A stretch of 60,780 nucleotides of DNA from Thermomicrobiales bacterium (GTDB lineage Bacteria; Chloroflexota; Chloroflexia; Thermomicrobiales; CFX8), in assembly GCA_023954495.1 (NCBI GenBank), contig JAMLIA010000010.1, positions 1-60,780 of the forward strand. Direction: 5' to 3'. The notes beneath the pieces are model-generated. The model had not been told where the DNA came from. It did no database searches and saw only the letters and a list, made by a program, of their open reading frames with translations. Position numbers and translations under genes: made by a program. Below are positions 17,718 to 25,757 of the stretch, in pieces. Each line of letters starts with the position of its first letter. Positions within the stretch are counted from its first letter, which is position 1.

Positions 17718-18649
17718 GACGCCTGCCCTCCGTTCGCCTGATGCTCCGGCTGTTGGGCCATCGCCTTCACTCGTTCGGCCATCTCCGTGTCGATCCCGCG
17801 CTGCCAGGCACGCTCCATATCGTCGCGGACGTGCAGCGTGAATGAACCGATGCTGTCGATTGCGGTGATAACCTCGTCGCCATCCTGCACCGCGCCAAGT
17901 CCCTGGTGATTGGTGCCGCAGCAGATGACATCGCCCGGGCGGAGTGTTGTGATCGACGACAGATACGTCATCAACTCGCTAATCGGACGCTCCATGTCAG
18001 CCGTCGTGTAGTCCTGGCGACGCTCGCCGTTGACATCGACCGTGATGTGCAGTGCCTGCGGATCGGGAACCTCATCGCGGGTGACGATCCAGGGGCCGAA
18101 ACCAGCAAACGTGTCGTGCGACTTGCCGAGGAAGCTGACGATCCCGGGGCGGCCTGTCCCGCGTGCTGAGATGTCCTCGAAAATCGTGTAGCCGAACACC
18201 GCATCCATCGCCGACTCCGGCGTCAGATCCTTTGCCTCTTTGCCAACCACGACGGCAATCTCCGCCTCGTGATGGAAGATGCTCGCCTGATGGCGCGGCA
18301 GGACGACGGTGTCGTTATGGCCGACGATCGCTTCTGGCGATTTGAAGAACACATCGAGAATCTGGAGCGGTCGATCGGTGCCCTCTCGATAGTTCCCGAT
18401 CAGGCAGATGAGCTTGGACGGGCGGGTGACTGGCGAGTGCAACTGAGCCTCGCCGGCCGGTGTCCCGCCTCCGGTTGCCGCGCGCTGTGTGAGGTCGTCT
18501 CTCAGCGCCTCGAAGTTATCGATCAGGTCGGGCAGCAGATGTTCAGGTCCTGGCGGATCAAATTGCTCAAGCAGGTCAGTGACATCAACGACGGTATCAT
18601 CCGCCGCGACGACGCCGATCCTGCTGTCGCCAAACATGGCAACGCGCAT
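17714..18649 (-). CDS. Fumarylacetoacetate hydrolase-family protein, copy 2
   Basis: This 311-residue protein is paralogous to the next gene downstream, with which it overlaps by four bases (ATGA). Shared motifs are IGNYREGTDR, FHHEAEIAVVVGKEAKDL, FEDISARGTGRPG, LGKSHDTFAGFGPWIVTRDEV, DYTTADM and CCGTNHQGLG. The Glu and Asp metal ligands of the FAH fold are present. The ATG follows GAGGAGG at ideal spacing. Tandem FAH genes often serve aromatic or sugar-acid degradation, but no companion dioxygenase or dehydratase lies nearby. The pair may form a hetero-oligomer or act on related substrates; that is inference. Confidence 0.88.
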   Translation of the reverse strand: MRVAMFGDSRIGVVAADDTVVDVTDLLEQFDPPGPEHLLPDLIDNFEALRDDLTQRAATGGGTPAGEAQLHSPVTRPSKLICLIGNYREGTDRPLQILDVFFKSPEAIVGHNDTVVLPRHQASIFHHEAEIAVVVGKEAKDLTPESAMDAVFGYTIFEDISARGTGRPGIVSFLGKSHDTFAGFGPWIVTRDEVPDPQALHITVDVNGERRQDYTTADMERPISELMTYLSSITTLRPGDVICCGTNHQGLGAVQDGDEVITAIDSIGSFTLHVRDDMERAWQRGIDTEMAERVKAMAQQPEHQANGGQAS

Positions 18650-18750
18650 GCGGCCTCCTCATCCCTCGATCAATCCGGGGGTCTATCGAATGGATACCTG
18701 GCCGCGATGTTCACATGGGAAGAGGGAGGATGTCAATTAGCTGGAGATGC

Positions 18751-18782
18751 TGCTGCCCCCGTCCACTTCGACGGGGGCAGCA
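18751..18782 (-). terminator. Hairpin after mrp
   Basis: A perfect stem, TGCTGCCCCCGTC paired with GACGGGGGCAGCA, around a short loop. It lies 19 bases beyond the mrp stop and before the FAH operon on the same strand. There is no T run, so it could be either a weak terminator or an mRNA-stabilising hairpin. Confidence 0.55.
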
Positions 18783-18800
18783 AGGAGTGTCGGTGAAGTG

Positions 18801-19892
18801 CTACTGCGCCTGCTTCAGCATGATCGTTGGGCGGCGCGGCTTTTCGACGGCGTCGACGGCGAGCTTGCGGGCGGCTTCGCGCGATGCGGCGCGGAATGCT
18901 TCGGCCGGCGGTGATTCCGGCTCGGAGACGACGATCGGGTGGCCGATGTCGCCACCCTGACGGATGGCGGTGTCGAGCGGGATGCGGCCCAACAGGGGTA
19001 CATCGTAACGCTCGGCGGTGCGTTCGCCGCCACCGTAGCCGAAGATCTCGGTGCGCTCGCCGCAGCCGGGGCAGACGAAGTAGGACATGTTCTCGACGAT
19101 GCCCAGGATCGGTGTCTTTACCTCCTGGAACATCTGGATGCCCTTGACCGCGTCGGCCAGCGCGACGTCCTGCGGCGTGGTGACGATGACCGCGCCGGAG
19201 AGCGGGATCTTCTGCACGAGGGTCAGCTGAACATCGCCGGTGCCAGGTGGCAGGTCGATGATCAGGTAGTCGAGCTCGCCCCAGTTGACCTCGTTGAGGA
19301 ACTGGTTGATGAGCTGGGCGACGAGCGGGCCACGCCAGATCAGGGCGCGGTTCGCGTCGAGCAGGAAGCCGATTGACATCAGCTTCACGCCGAAGGCCTC
19401 CAGCGGCACGATCTTGTTGTTGTTCATGAATGGTCGGGCGCTGGTGCCCATCATGAGCGGGATGCTTGGTCCGTAGACGTCGGCATCCAGCAGGCCGACG
19501 CGCGCGCCATCCTGGGCGAGCGCTGCGGCGAGATTGACGGCGACGGTCGACTTGCCGACGCCGCCCTTGCCGGAGGCGACGGCGATGGTGTTCTTGACGC
19601 CGGGAATCGGCGTCTTGTCCGGCGCGCCGCGACCGCTTGAGCGTACCCGCGAGGTGAATTCGATATCAACGTTGGTGAGCCCGGGGAGCGGCGCGGCGGC
19701 TTCCCGCAGGTCGCTCTCGATCTTGTCCTTCAATGGACAGGCCGGAGTGGTCAACTCAACGTGGATCGTGATGGCCCCGCCATCAATGTCAACACCTTTA
19801 ATCATGTTCAGTTCGACGAGGCTACGACGGAAGTCCGGATCCTGGACTGGCCGAATTGCCTCAATGACTTGTTCCTGGGTGAGTCCTGCCAT
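18801..19892 (-). CDS. mrp: Mrp/ApbC-type iron-sulfur carrier ATPase
   Basis: This 363-residue P-loop NTPase is of the Mrp/NBP35 family, which carries Fe-S clusters to apoproteins. An N-terminal MIP18/DUF59 domain covers about residues 1-95 (EAIRPVQDPDF, TTPACPLKDKIE). The deviant Walker A SGKGGVGKSTVAVNLA starts near residue 110. DADVYGPSIP and DLPPGTGD follow, then the cluster-binding CxxC in FVCPGCG. The frame runs on upstream to 21050, but that extension is antisense to the glycoside hydrolase gene. The start MAGLTQEQV at 19892 gives the normal family length. The gene is divergent from the hydrolase. Confidence 0.93.
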   Translation of the reverse strand: MAGLTQEQVIEAIRPVQDPDFRRSLVELNMIKGVDIDGGAITIHVELTTPACPLKDKIESDLREAAAPLPGLTNVDIEFTSRVRSSGRGAPDKTPIPGVKNTIAVASGKGGVGKSTVAVNLAAALAQDGARVGLLDADVYGPSIPLMMGTSARPFMNNNKIVPLEAFGVKLMSIGFLLDANRALIWRGPLVAQLINQFLNEVNWGELDYLIIDLPPGTGDVQLTLVQKIPLSGAVIVTTPQDVALADAVKGIQMFQEVKTPILGIVENMSYFVCPGCGERTEIFGYGGGERTAERYDVPLLGRIPLDTAIRQGGDIGHPIVVSEPESPPAEAFRAASREAARKLAVDAVEKPRRPTIMLKQAQ

Positions 19893-20035
19893 GCGGCTGT
19901 CTTTCCCTCCCGTGACCATCCGCTGTGGGTTCTGCCGAGCGGATTGTGGCATCGACCCGGGCGTTATGCCAATTCTGCCGCAGTTGAACACATTTCTCAA
20001 CCGCGACGTTGCGAAATGGCTGATGCGCGACGGAG

Positions 20036-20048
20036 TACACTCGCGCCG
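20036..20048 (+). promoter_or_regulatory. -10 element placed for a leaderless transcript
   Basis: TACACT at 20036-20041 is followed by seven bases and the ATG of the glycoside hydrolase. No Shine-Dalgarno lies at good distance. Transcription from this -10 would begin at or next to the start codon. The arrangement resembles that of the glycosyltransferase at 53941. No good -35 is seen. Confidence 0.35.
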
Positions 20049-21731
20049 ATGGCAACGAAACTGGACGAGCAACCTGGAGACGAGCGAACGAAGCGCCGCC
20101 GTCTGGGCGAGATGCGCCTGTTCGGCGTGCTGCGCGTTCTGTTGCACGTCGGCGCGCTCGTCGGGTTGGCGCTGGCCGTCGTTGCTTCCTCGTTCGCCCA
20201 GCCGTATTTCACTCGCGGTGTCGCGACCGGTAATGACTGGCATCCGATTCTCTGGACCGATGGGAATCCGATGGCGGTCAACACCTTCCTGAATGAGGAG
20301 CCCGATCCGGCAGTCGTCGAACAGTCGCTCGACATGATTCGCGATGGCGGGTTCGGGATGATCCGCCAGCTGTTCGGCTGGTTTGAGATCGAGCCGGAGC
20401 CGGGCGTCTTCGTTGATGCAGAGGGCAACTCGACCTGGGCGAAGTACGACCGCATCGTCGACGCCGCGTCCGAGCGCGGTATCCAGATTCTGGCGCGGCT
20501 GGAGAAGCCGCCAGCGTGGGCACTGGAGGGTCGGCCGAACCCGGAGATCGAGGGGCCGCCGGACGACCTGGACGACTACGGTGCGTTTGTCGAGCAGGTG
20601 GTCGAGCGCTATCGCGGCAGGGTGCAGTTCGTCCAGATCTGGAACGAGCCGAACCTGGAAGGTGAGTGGGGTGGTGGGCCGATCGATCCGGCTGCATATG
20701 TCGACTTGCTGAAGGTTGGCTACGAGGCGGCGAAGCGCGCTGATCCGACCGTCGTTGTCGTGATGGCCGGGCTTGCGCCGACCGATCAGCTGGGTCCGTC
20801 GAATCTGAGTGACCTGCTGTTCCTGCAGCAGATGTACGACGCCGGGGCCGCCGATTACTTCGATATCGCAGCGGCAATGGTCTATGGCTACGGCTACTCG
20901 CCCTACGACCGCCGGGTCGATTTCGGACGCAACAACTTTTCCCGACCGATCCAGACGCGCGAGATCATGGAGCGCAACGGCGATGCCGATACGCCGGTCT
21001 GGGCGGTCGAATACGGCTGGGTGTCGCTGCCGCAAAACTGGGACGGTCACGACTCGCCGTGGGGCACGCCGGTGTCAGAGGAGCAGCAGGCAGAGTACCT
21101 GGTCAACGGCTATCTGCGCGCGCAGCGCGAGTGGCCATGGATGGGGAAGATGGCGGTCTGGTCGTTCCGCTTCCCGCGTGGACCGGACGCGCCGGATCAG
21201 GTCGGCAACCCGACGCAGGGATTCGCGATCGTCGAGAACGACTTCACTCCGCGACCTGCCTATCTCGCGCTTCAGCGAGCGGCTGCGACCATTCAGGCCG
21301 CCGGGACTGGATCGTATCGCTTCTCCGACGCGCAGGTGGATGCGCTGAGCGCGGGCGATAGCGTCACGCTGCGAGTGCGCGGGCAGCGGGTTGACGTGCT
21401 GTCAGGGGGCGATGGTGCGTTTGTCGTCGAGATGGACGATGGCAAGGCGTCGACAGCGCCGCTCAATGCCGATGGCCGGGCGCGGGTGGCGGATGGGCCA
21501 GGCGGCAGAGTTCATGACATAACGCTGAGGTTGTCGGACGACACTGATGCGGCGCAGGTTGCGCCGATTGGCTTCATCGTGTCGAACGGCACAATCCATA
21601 GCTGGATCTATCCGTGGATCAATGCGGCGCTGGCGGTGGCTATTGCGCTCAATCTGGCGTCGGTCTGGTGGATGGTGTCGGATTATCGCGAGCGGAGGCA
21701 GCCGAAGGTGGAGTCAGTAGATAACGAATAG
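20049..21731 (+). CDS. Membrane-anchored clan GH-A glycoside hydrolase (GH5/GH39-like)
   Basis: This 560-residue protein has an N-terminal hydrophobic helix (about residues 28-48), a TIM-barrel hydrolase and a C-terminal transmembrane helix near residues 515-540, so the enzyme is displayed outside the membrane. The acid/base Glu is in QIWNEPNLEGEW and the likely nucleophile Glu in WAVEYGW, as in retaining clan GH-A enzymes. MIRQLFGWFEIEPEPGVF and ILARLEKPPAWA fit the barrel's early strands. A small beta domain follows the barrel. Upstream in-frame starts reach 19761 but overlap the mrp 5' end. The substrate cannot be told; plant or microbial polysaccharide is likely. Confidence 0.8.
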   Translation: MATKLDEQPGDERTKRRRLGEMRLFGVLRVLLHVGALVGLALAVVASSFAQPYFTRGVATGNDWHPILWTDGNPMAVNTFLNEEPDPAVVEQSLDMIRDGGFGMIRQLFGWFEIEPEPGVFVDAEGNSTWAKYDRIVDAASERGIQILARLEKPPAWALEGRPNPEIEGPPDDLDDYGAFVEQVVERYRGRVQFVQIWNEPNLEGEWGGGPIDPAAYVDLLKVGYEAAKRADPTVVVVMAGLAPTDQLGPSNLSDLLFLQQMYDAGAADYFDIAAAMVYGYGYSPYDRRVDFGRNNFSRPIQTREIMERNGDADTPVWAVEYGWVSLPQNWDGHDSPWGTPVSEEQQAEYLVNGYLRAQREWPWMGKMAVWSFRFPRGPDAPDQVGNPTQGFAIVENDFTPRPAYLALQRAAATIQAAGTGSYRFSDAQVDALSAGDSVTLRVRGQRVDVLSGGDGAFVVEMDDGKASTAPLNADGRARVADGPGGRVHDITLRLSDDTDAAQVAPIGFIVSNGTIHSWIYPWINAALAVAIALNLASVWWMVSDYRERRQPKVESVDNE

Positions 21732-21746
21732 CCTCTGTGGATCGGA

Positions 21747-22175
21747 CTACGTGTCTTCCTTATCAAGGAGAACGTAGGTCTGGTCCATTTGCCAGTCGGA
21801 TGCCGGGCCGAGCTCGATCTCAACGCGCGGGCGGAGCGGGTCGAGCTGCTTGGCGAGGGTGAGCGAGACGACGTAGCGGTCGTCGAGGCCGAGGCGTTCG
21901 CAGAGCGCGTCGAGCGAGATCTTCAGACCTCCGTCGAGGTCGCGCTTGAAGGGCGTTTCGAAGAAGAAGACGAGATCGCAGGCCAACGGCTGGCCGCGCA
22001 ACGTGTCCAGCCACGCTTCGGTGATTGCGCCGTCGGCGAGCAGGCGGTCGATGATGACACCAGCATCCTTGCGGAACACTTTCGCAGCGCGGCTGAGAAC
22101 CCGTCGCCGCCCGACCGTGACGTACTGGTTGTTCACACTGGGCGGCAGCGGCAACGTGACGCAGAGCGTCCTCAT
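21747..22175 (-). CDS. RusA-like Holliday junction resolvase
   Basis: This 142-residue protein resembles RusA endonucleases, which cut Holliday junctions in a metal-dependent way. It starts with TLPLPPSVNNQY, the RusA signature, followed by SRAAKVFRKDAGVI. The acidic cluster KRDLDGGLKISLDALCERL corresponds to the catalytic Asp residues of RusA (usually DxDN; here DLDGG, so the Asn is replaced by Gly). GGGAG before the ATG at 22175 favours that start over the ATG at 22187. RusA is usually phage-borne, but no phage genes are nearby; it sits divergent from purN, so it may be a domesticated or housekeeping copy. Confidence 0.75.
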   Translation of the reverse strand: MRTLCVTLPLPPSVNNQYVTVGRRRVLSRAAKVFRKDAGVIIDRLLADGAITEAWLDTLRGQPLACDLVFFFETPFKRDLDGGLKISLDALCERLGLDDRYVVSLTLAKQLDPLRPRVEIELGPASDWQMDQTYVLLDKEDT

Positions 22176-22243
22176 GGGCGCTCCCATGTATCATCGCGCC
22201 GGGGTACGCTGTGACGATACACGGAACGTGAGTGGGCGGGTGG

Positions 22244-22873
22244 ATGGCTGAAGACCGATTGCGCGTGGCGGTGCTGTTGTCCGGCTCTGGTCGGACGCTG
22301 GAGAACCTGATTGCGCTGCGAGATCTCGGAGAGCTGGCGATCGACATCCCGATCGTCATCTCCTCGCGCTCGACGGTGCGTGGCGTTGAGGTTGCTCGTG
22401 CTGCCGGGATCGAGACGCACGTCGTGTCGCGGCGGCAGTACCAGACGCCGGCCGAGCTCAGCGTCCGTATCGCCGCGCTGTTCGCGCCACATCAGGTTGA
22501 GCTGATTGTGCTGGCCGGGTTCCTCTCGCAACTCGACATCCTGCCGGAATGGGAAGGGCGGATGATCAACATCCACCCTTCGCTGCTACCTTTGTTTGGC
22601 GGTCATGGTCTGTATGGTGGTCGCGTTCACGAGGCGGTGCTGGCGTCCGGTATGAAGGTGTCCGGGTGCTCGGTCCATTTCGTGAATGCGGAGTACGACT
22701 CCGGCCCGATCATCCTGCAACGCTGCGTACCGGTGGCTGAGGACGACACGCCCGAATCGCTCGGCGCGCGTGTCTTTCAGGCCGAATGCCAAGCCTATCC
22801 CGAAGCGATTCGCCTGTTTCAGGCCGGGCGCTTGCGGATTGACGGTCGACGCGTGCACGTGCTGGATGCCTGA
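22244..22873 (+). CDS. purN: Phosphoribosylglycinamide formyltransferase
   Basis: This 209-residue enzyme transfers a formyl group from 10-formyl-THF to GAR in purine synthesis. LLSGSGRTLENL matches the N-terminal loop. The catalytic Asn and His are in INIHPSLLPLF and the Asp in NAEYDSGPII. The segment GGHGLYGGRVHEAVL differs from the E. coli form, but the same variant is found in other phyla. The frame begins at a GTG at 22232; ATG 22244 is chosen because the two are only four codons apart and the protein starts cleanly there. It stands alone, away from other pur genes. Confidence 0.9.
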   Translation: MAEDRLRVAVLLSGSGRTLENLIALRDLGELAIDIPIVISSRSTVRGVEVARAAGIETHVVSRRQYQTPAELSVRIAALFAPHQVELIVLAGFLSQLDILPEWEGRMINIHPSLLPLFGGHGLYGGRVHEAVLASGMKVSGCSVHFVNAEYDSGPIILQRCVPVAEDDTPESLGARVFQAECQAYPEAIRLFQAGRLRIDGRRVHVLDA

Positions 22874-22874
22874 T

Positions 22875-23237
22875 CTAGCCGAGGCGTCCGGTGAATTCCT
22901 TGACCTTGGCGACCAGCTTGTCGGACGCGGACTTCAGGTCTTCGACTGCTTCGTCAACGGTGTGCTTGGCTGCGTCACGCGGCTCCATGACCATACCCGC
23001 GTCCGACGGCATGACGATCGCAAGAACGATATAGAGCACAATCGTGGTGCCACCCAGAACAACACCGATGGCGAAGATCAGCCGCAGGATTGTTGGGTCA
23101 ATGTCGAAGTGCTCGCCAAGTCCGCCGCAGACACCCATTAGCATTTTGTTCGATGAGCTACGGTGCAGGCGCTTCGGACTGGATGATGAGGGACCGGGTG
23201 TTGGAGCATCAACGCTCGGAGGTAGCTGCTCGTCCAA
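22875..23237 (-). CDS. PspC-domain membrane protein
   Basis: This 120-residue protein has a PspC domain: KRLHRSSSNKMLMGVCGGLG, then EHFDIDPTILRLIFAIGVVLG and a hydrophobic helix. The polar N-terminus is Pro/Ser-rich, and a C-terminal helical tail (DEAVEDLKSASDKLVAKVKE) may be a coiled coil. PspC proteins sense or respond to membrane stress. The start codon is TTG at 23237, five bases after a perfect AGGAGG. The gene converges on purN with one base between stops. Confidence 0.85.
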   Translation of the reverse strand: MDEQLPPSVDAPTPGPSSSSPKRLHRSSSNKMLMGVCGGLGEHFDIDPTILRLIFAIGVVLGGTTIVLYIVLAIVMPSDAGMVMEPRDAAKHTVDEAVEDLKSASDKLVAKVKEFTGRLG

Positions 23238-23381
23238 GGGTTCCTCCTATTCAATGTACGTTTAGATGATACAACCGCAGAACCAGTTGGCTGTGGTTGC
23301 GCCTCGGCATGGTCGGATGTATACGTTCCCGAAGGCAGAGAGTAGGGAATGCCCCATGATGCAGCGGAATGAGAGCCGCTT

Positions 23382-24515
23382 GTGAGCCTTTCGGGACAGA
23401 TGACTCCCGGTACCGTCGTCAGGCGGCCGCTGGAGCGCGAGACGATCAGGGTTGGTGTAGTTGGAGCCGGATTCGGAGCGACTGTGCACGTCCCTGCCCT
23501 GCGTCGCGTGCCAGGCGTGGATGTCGTCGCGATCTGCAGCGCACACGCCGGGCGAGCGCGAGACGTCGCGTCCGACCTGGACATACCGACGTCGTTTACC
23601 GACTATCGCGAAATGTTCGAGTCCGGCTCGATCGACGCAGTGACGGTGGCCTCGCCTCCGCATCTGCACCACCCGATGGTGCTGGCGGCCTGCGATGCCG
23701 GCTTGCACGTGCTATGCGAGAAGCCGATGGCGCGCAGCGTCGCCGAGGCGCGCGACATGTTGCGCATGGCTCGTGAAGCCGGCATCTGCCACGCTGTCGC
23801 ACACCAGATGCGCCATGATCCGGCCCGACGTCGGTTCAAGGATTTGTATGACGAGGGGTTCATTGGCCGGCTGCATTCGGTGTCGGTCGTGGTCTTTCGC
23901 GCGGCGCTTTCTGATCCTGGCCGGCGGACACCGGCCTGGCTGGCCGACGCGTCCAGCGCCGGTGGTGTGCTGTCGGCGATCGGGTCGCACTACATTGACG
24001 CACTGCGTTGGTGGTTTGGTGACATTCACTGGGTTGCTGGTGCCGTCGAGACCGCCGTGCCGGAGCGCGCGATCAGTGGTCGCGAAGGCCAGGTAGCCGT
24101 GGACGCCGACGACAACACCGCGTTCGTCGTCCGTTTTGCCAACGGTGCGATTGGCTCGGTGCATATCTCGTACACGGCTGCCGCCGAGGTGGGCGAGCAG
24201 ATCCTCGCCACCGGCAGTGACGGTGTGCTGATCATCCAGGACAACGGCAAGCTCTTCGGCGCGCAGCACGGCGCACGCATCGAGAATCTGATGCCGGCCT
24301 ACATGCCGGGCAGCGGCAACCGCACCGGCTCGGCGCGGCACATTCGCGGGTTCTCAATCCTGGTTGGCGAGTGGGTGCTGGCGATGCGCACCGGCACCGA
24401 GGCCGAGCCGTCGTTCGACGACGGTGCCAAGGTCCAGGAGGTGCTGGACGCGGTGTCGCGGTCGCAGCAGCTCAGTCGCTGGATCGATCTCAGTGGAAAC
24501 AAGTGGCCGGTCTGA
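23382..24515 (+). CDS. Gfo/Idh/MocA-family oxidoreductase
   Basis: This 377-residue NAD(P)-dependent sugar or polyol dehydrogenase-like protein has the Rossmann motif GVVGAGFGATVH near residue 25. The family signature HVLCEKPMARS contains the catalytic Lys. The C-terminal domain has GGVLSAIGSHYIDALRWWFG, with the conserved His. The start is GTG; an ATG six codons downstream is also possible. A D-threonine-aldolase-like gene follows on the same strand after about 70 bases, but no transport or sugar gene points to the substrate. Confidence 0.9.
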   Translation: MSLSGQMTPGTVVRRPLERETIRVGVVGAGFGATVHVPALRRVPGVDVVAICSAHAGRARDVASDLDIPTSFTDYREMFESGSIDAVTVASPPHLHHPMVLAACDAGLHVLCEKPMARSVAEARDMLRMAREAGICHAVAHQMRHDPARRRFKDLYDEGFIGRLHSVSVVVFRAALSDPGRRTPAWLADASSAGGVLSAIGSHYIDALRWWFGDIHWVAGAVETAVPERAISGREGQVAVDADDNTAFVVRFANGAIGSVHISYTAAAEVGEQILATGSDGVLIIQDNGKLFGAQHGARIENLMPAYMPGSGNRTGSARHIRGFSILVGEWVLAMRTGTEAEPSFDDGAKVQEVLDAVSRSQQLSRWIDLSGNKWPV

Positions 24516-24583
24516 CAGCCGGAAATGCACCTGATCGGTGGCAATAGTTGGCGAGCGCTGCTCGCTGAATGAGGAGCGTGAGA

Positions 24584-25684
24584 ATGGGATACCGAGACGA
24601 GCTCGACACCCCGGCACTGGTCGTGCACGAGGAGATTCTTCAGCACAACTTGAGCCGCATGGCGGATTACGCTGCATCGAAGGGCATCGCGTTGCGTCCG
24701 CACTTCAAGACGCACAAGACAGCTGCGATTGCCGAACTGCAGAAGCAGGGCGGGGCGACCGGCATTACCTGCGCGAAGCTCGGCGAGGCTGAGGCGCTCG
24801 CTGATGCAGGTGTCTACAACGACTTCTTCATCGCCAACCAGATCGTTGGGCCGATCAAGCTGCGTCGCCTCGTTGCATTGATGGATCGCGCCAAGGTTCG
24901 CGTGGCCGTCGACACGCCCGAGGTTGCTGCTGGTCTGAACTCTGCGATGGGCGATGCGGGAAAGACGCTCGACGTCATTATCGAGCTGAACACCGGCCAG
25001 GATCGTGCCGGTGTCAAGCCGGGTGACGAGGCGTTGCGCCTGGCTGAAACCATCCGCGCCGACATGCCGAATCTGCGTGTCATCGGGCTGATGACGCACG
25101 AGGGTCAGGTGAACTCGACCGACGGCGTCGAAGGGATGACCGAGACGGCGCTCTCGGCCGGCCACGCGATCATCGACTCGGCCGAACTGCTGCGCGAGCA
25201 CGGCTTCGACATTCAGGTCGTCAGCGTCGGCTCGACGCCGGCGGCGTTTACGACGACGACGATCGACGGTGTCACCGAGATGCGGCCCGGCACCTACGTG
25301 TTCAACGACCGGGCCTACCTGCGCTTCGGACTCAGCCCGGACGACTGCGCGATGCGTATCCTCGCGACGGTGACGAGCCGCCCGGCACCGGATCGCGCGA
25401 TTGTCGATGCCGGGTCCAAGACGCTGACCAGCGACATGGCCCCCGGTGCGGCAGGTCACGGACTGATCGTTGACTACCCGGAGGCGGTGATCGTGCGCAT
25501 CAGCGAAGAGCACGGCGTCGTCGAGCTGCCGCCGTCTGCGCAAGGACTCAAGGTTGGCGACAAGGTCGAGATCATCCCGAACCACGTCTGCCCGACCGTG
25601 AACCTGCAGGACGAGATGTATGTCGTCCGCGACGGTGAGGTTGTCGAGACCTGGCCGGTCATTGCGCGCGGCAAGATACGCTAG
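24584..25684 (+). CDS. D-threonine aldolase / D-serine dehydratase-like PLP enzyme
   Basis: This 366-residue fold-III PLP enzyme (alanine racemase-like barrel) resembles D-threonine aldolase and DSD1. It opens with LDTPALVVHEEIL. The PLP Lys is in RPHFKTHKTAA. The PLP-phosphate region shows VVSVGSTPAA. The C-terminal metal site is seen as PNHVCPTVN, with the His and Cys ligands of the DTA/DSD family. GAGGAG eight bases before the ATG at 24584 sets the start. It probably cleaves D-threonine or D-3-hydroxy amino acids, or dehydrates D-serine; sequence alone does not decide. Confidence 0.88.
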   Translation: MGYRDELDTPALVVHEEILQHNLSRMADYAASKGIALRPHFKTHKTAAIAELQKQGGATGITCAKLGEAEALADAGVYNDFFIANQIVGPIKLRRLVALMDRAKVRVAVDTPEVAAGLNSAMGDAGKTLDVIIELNTGQDRAGVKPGDEALRLAETIRADMPNLRVIGLMTHEGQVNSTDGVEGMTETALSAGHAIIDSAELLREHGFDIQVVSVGSTPAAFTTTTIDGVTEMRPGTYVFNDRAYLRFGLSPDDCAMRILATVTSRPAPDRAIVDAGSKTLTSDMAPGAAGHGLIVDYPEAVIVRISEEHGVVELPPSAQGLKVGDKVEIIPNHVCPTVNLQDEMYVVRDGEVVETWPVIARGKIR

Positions 25685-25698
25685 CACATATGCCAATT

Positions 25699-25745
25699 CC
25701 CGCTCCGACACGTAGATGCGGTTGGCAGGAGCGGGCAATCAGTAA
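25699..25745. terminator. Hairpin before pepF
   Basis: CCCGCTCC (25699-25706) pairs with GGAGCGGG (25738-25745). It lies just after the stop of the D-threonine-aldolase-like gene and before the GGAGG of pepF. No T run follows. It could separate or attenuate expression of the two genes. Confidence 0.4.
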
Positions 25746-25757
25746 GACGGAGGAATC

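Noticed and set aside
19893-21050. N-terminal 386-codon extension of the mrp frame
   Set aside because: It is antisense to the glycoside hydrolase gene, is rich in Arg/Asp/His, and Mrp homology starts only at 19892.
24299-25738. 479-codon minus-strand frame
   Set aside because: It covers the D-threonine-aldolase-like gene on the other strand; shadow of high third-position GC.
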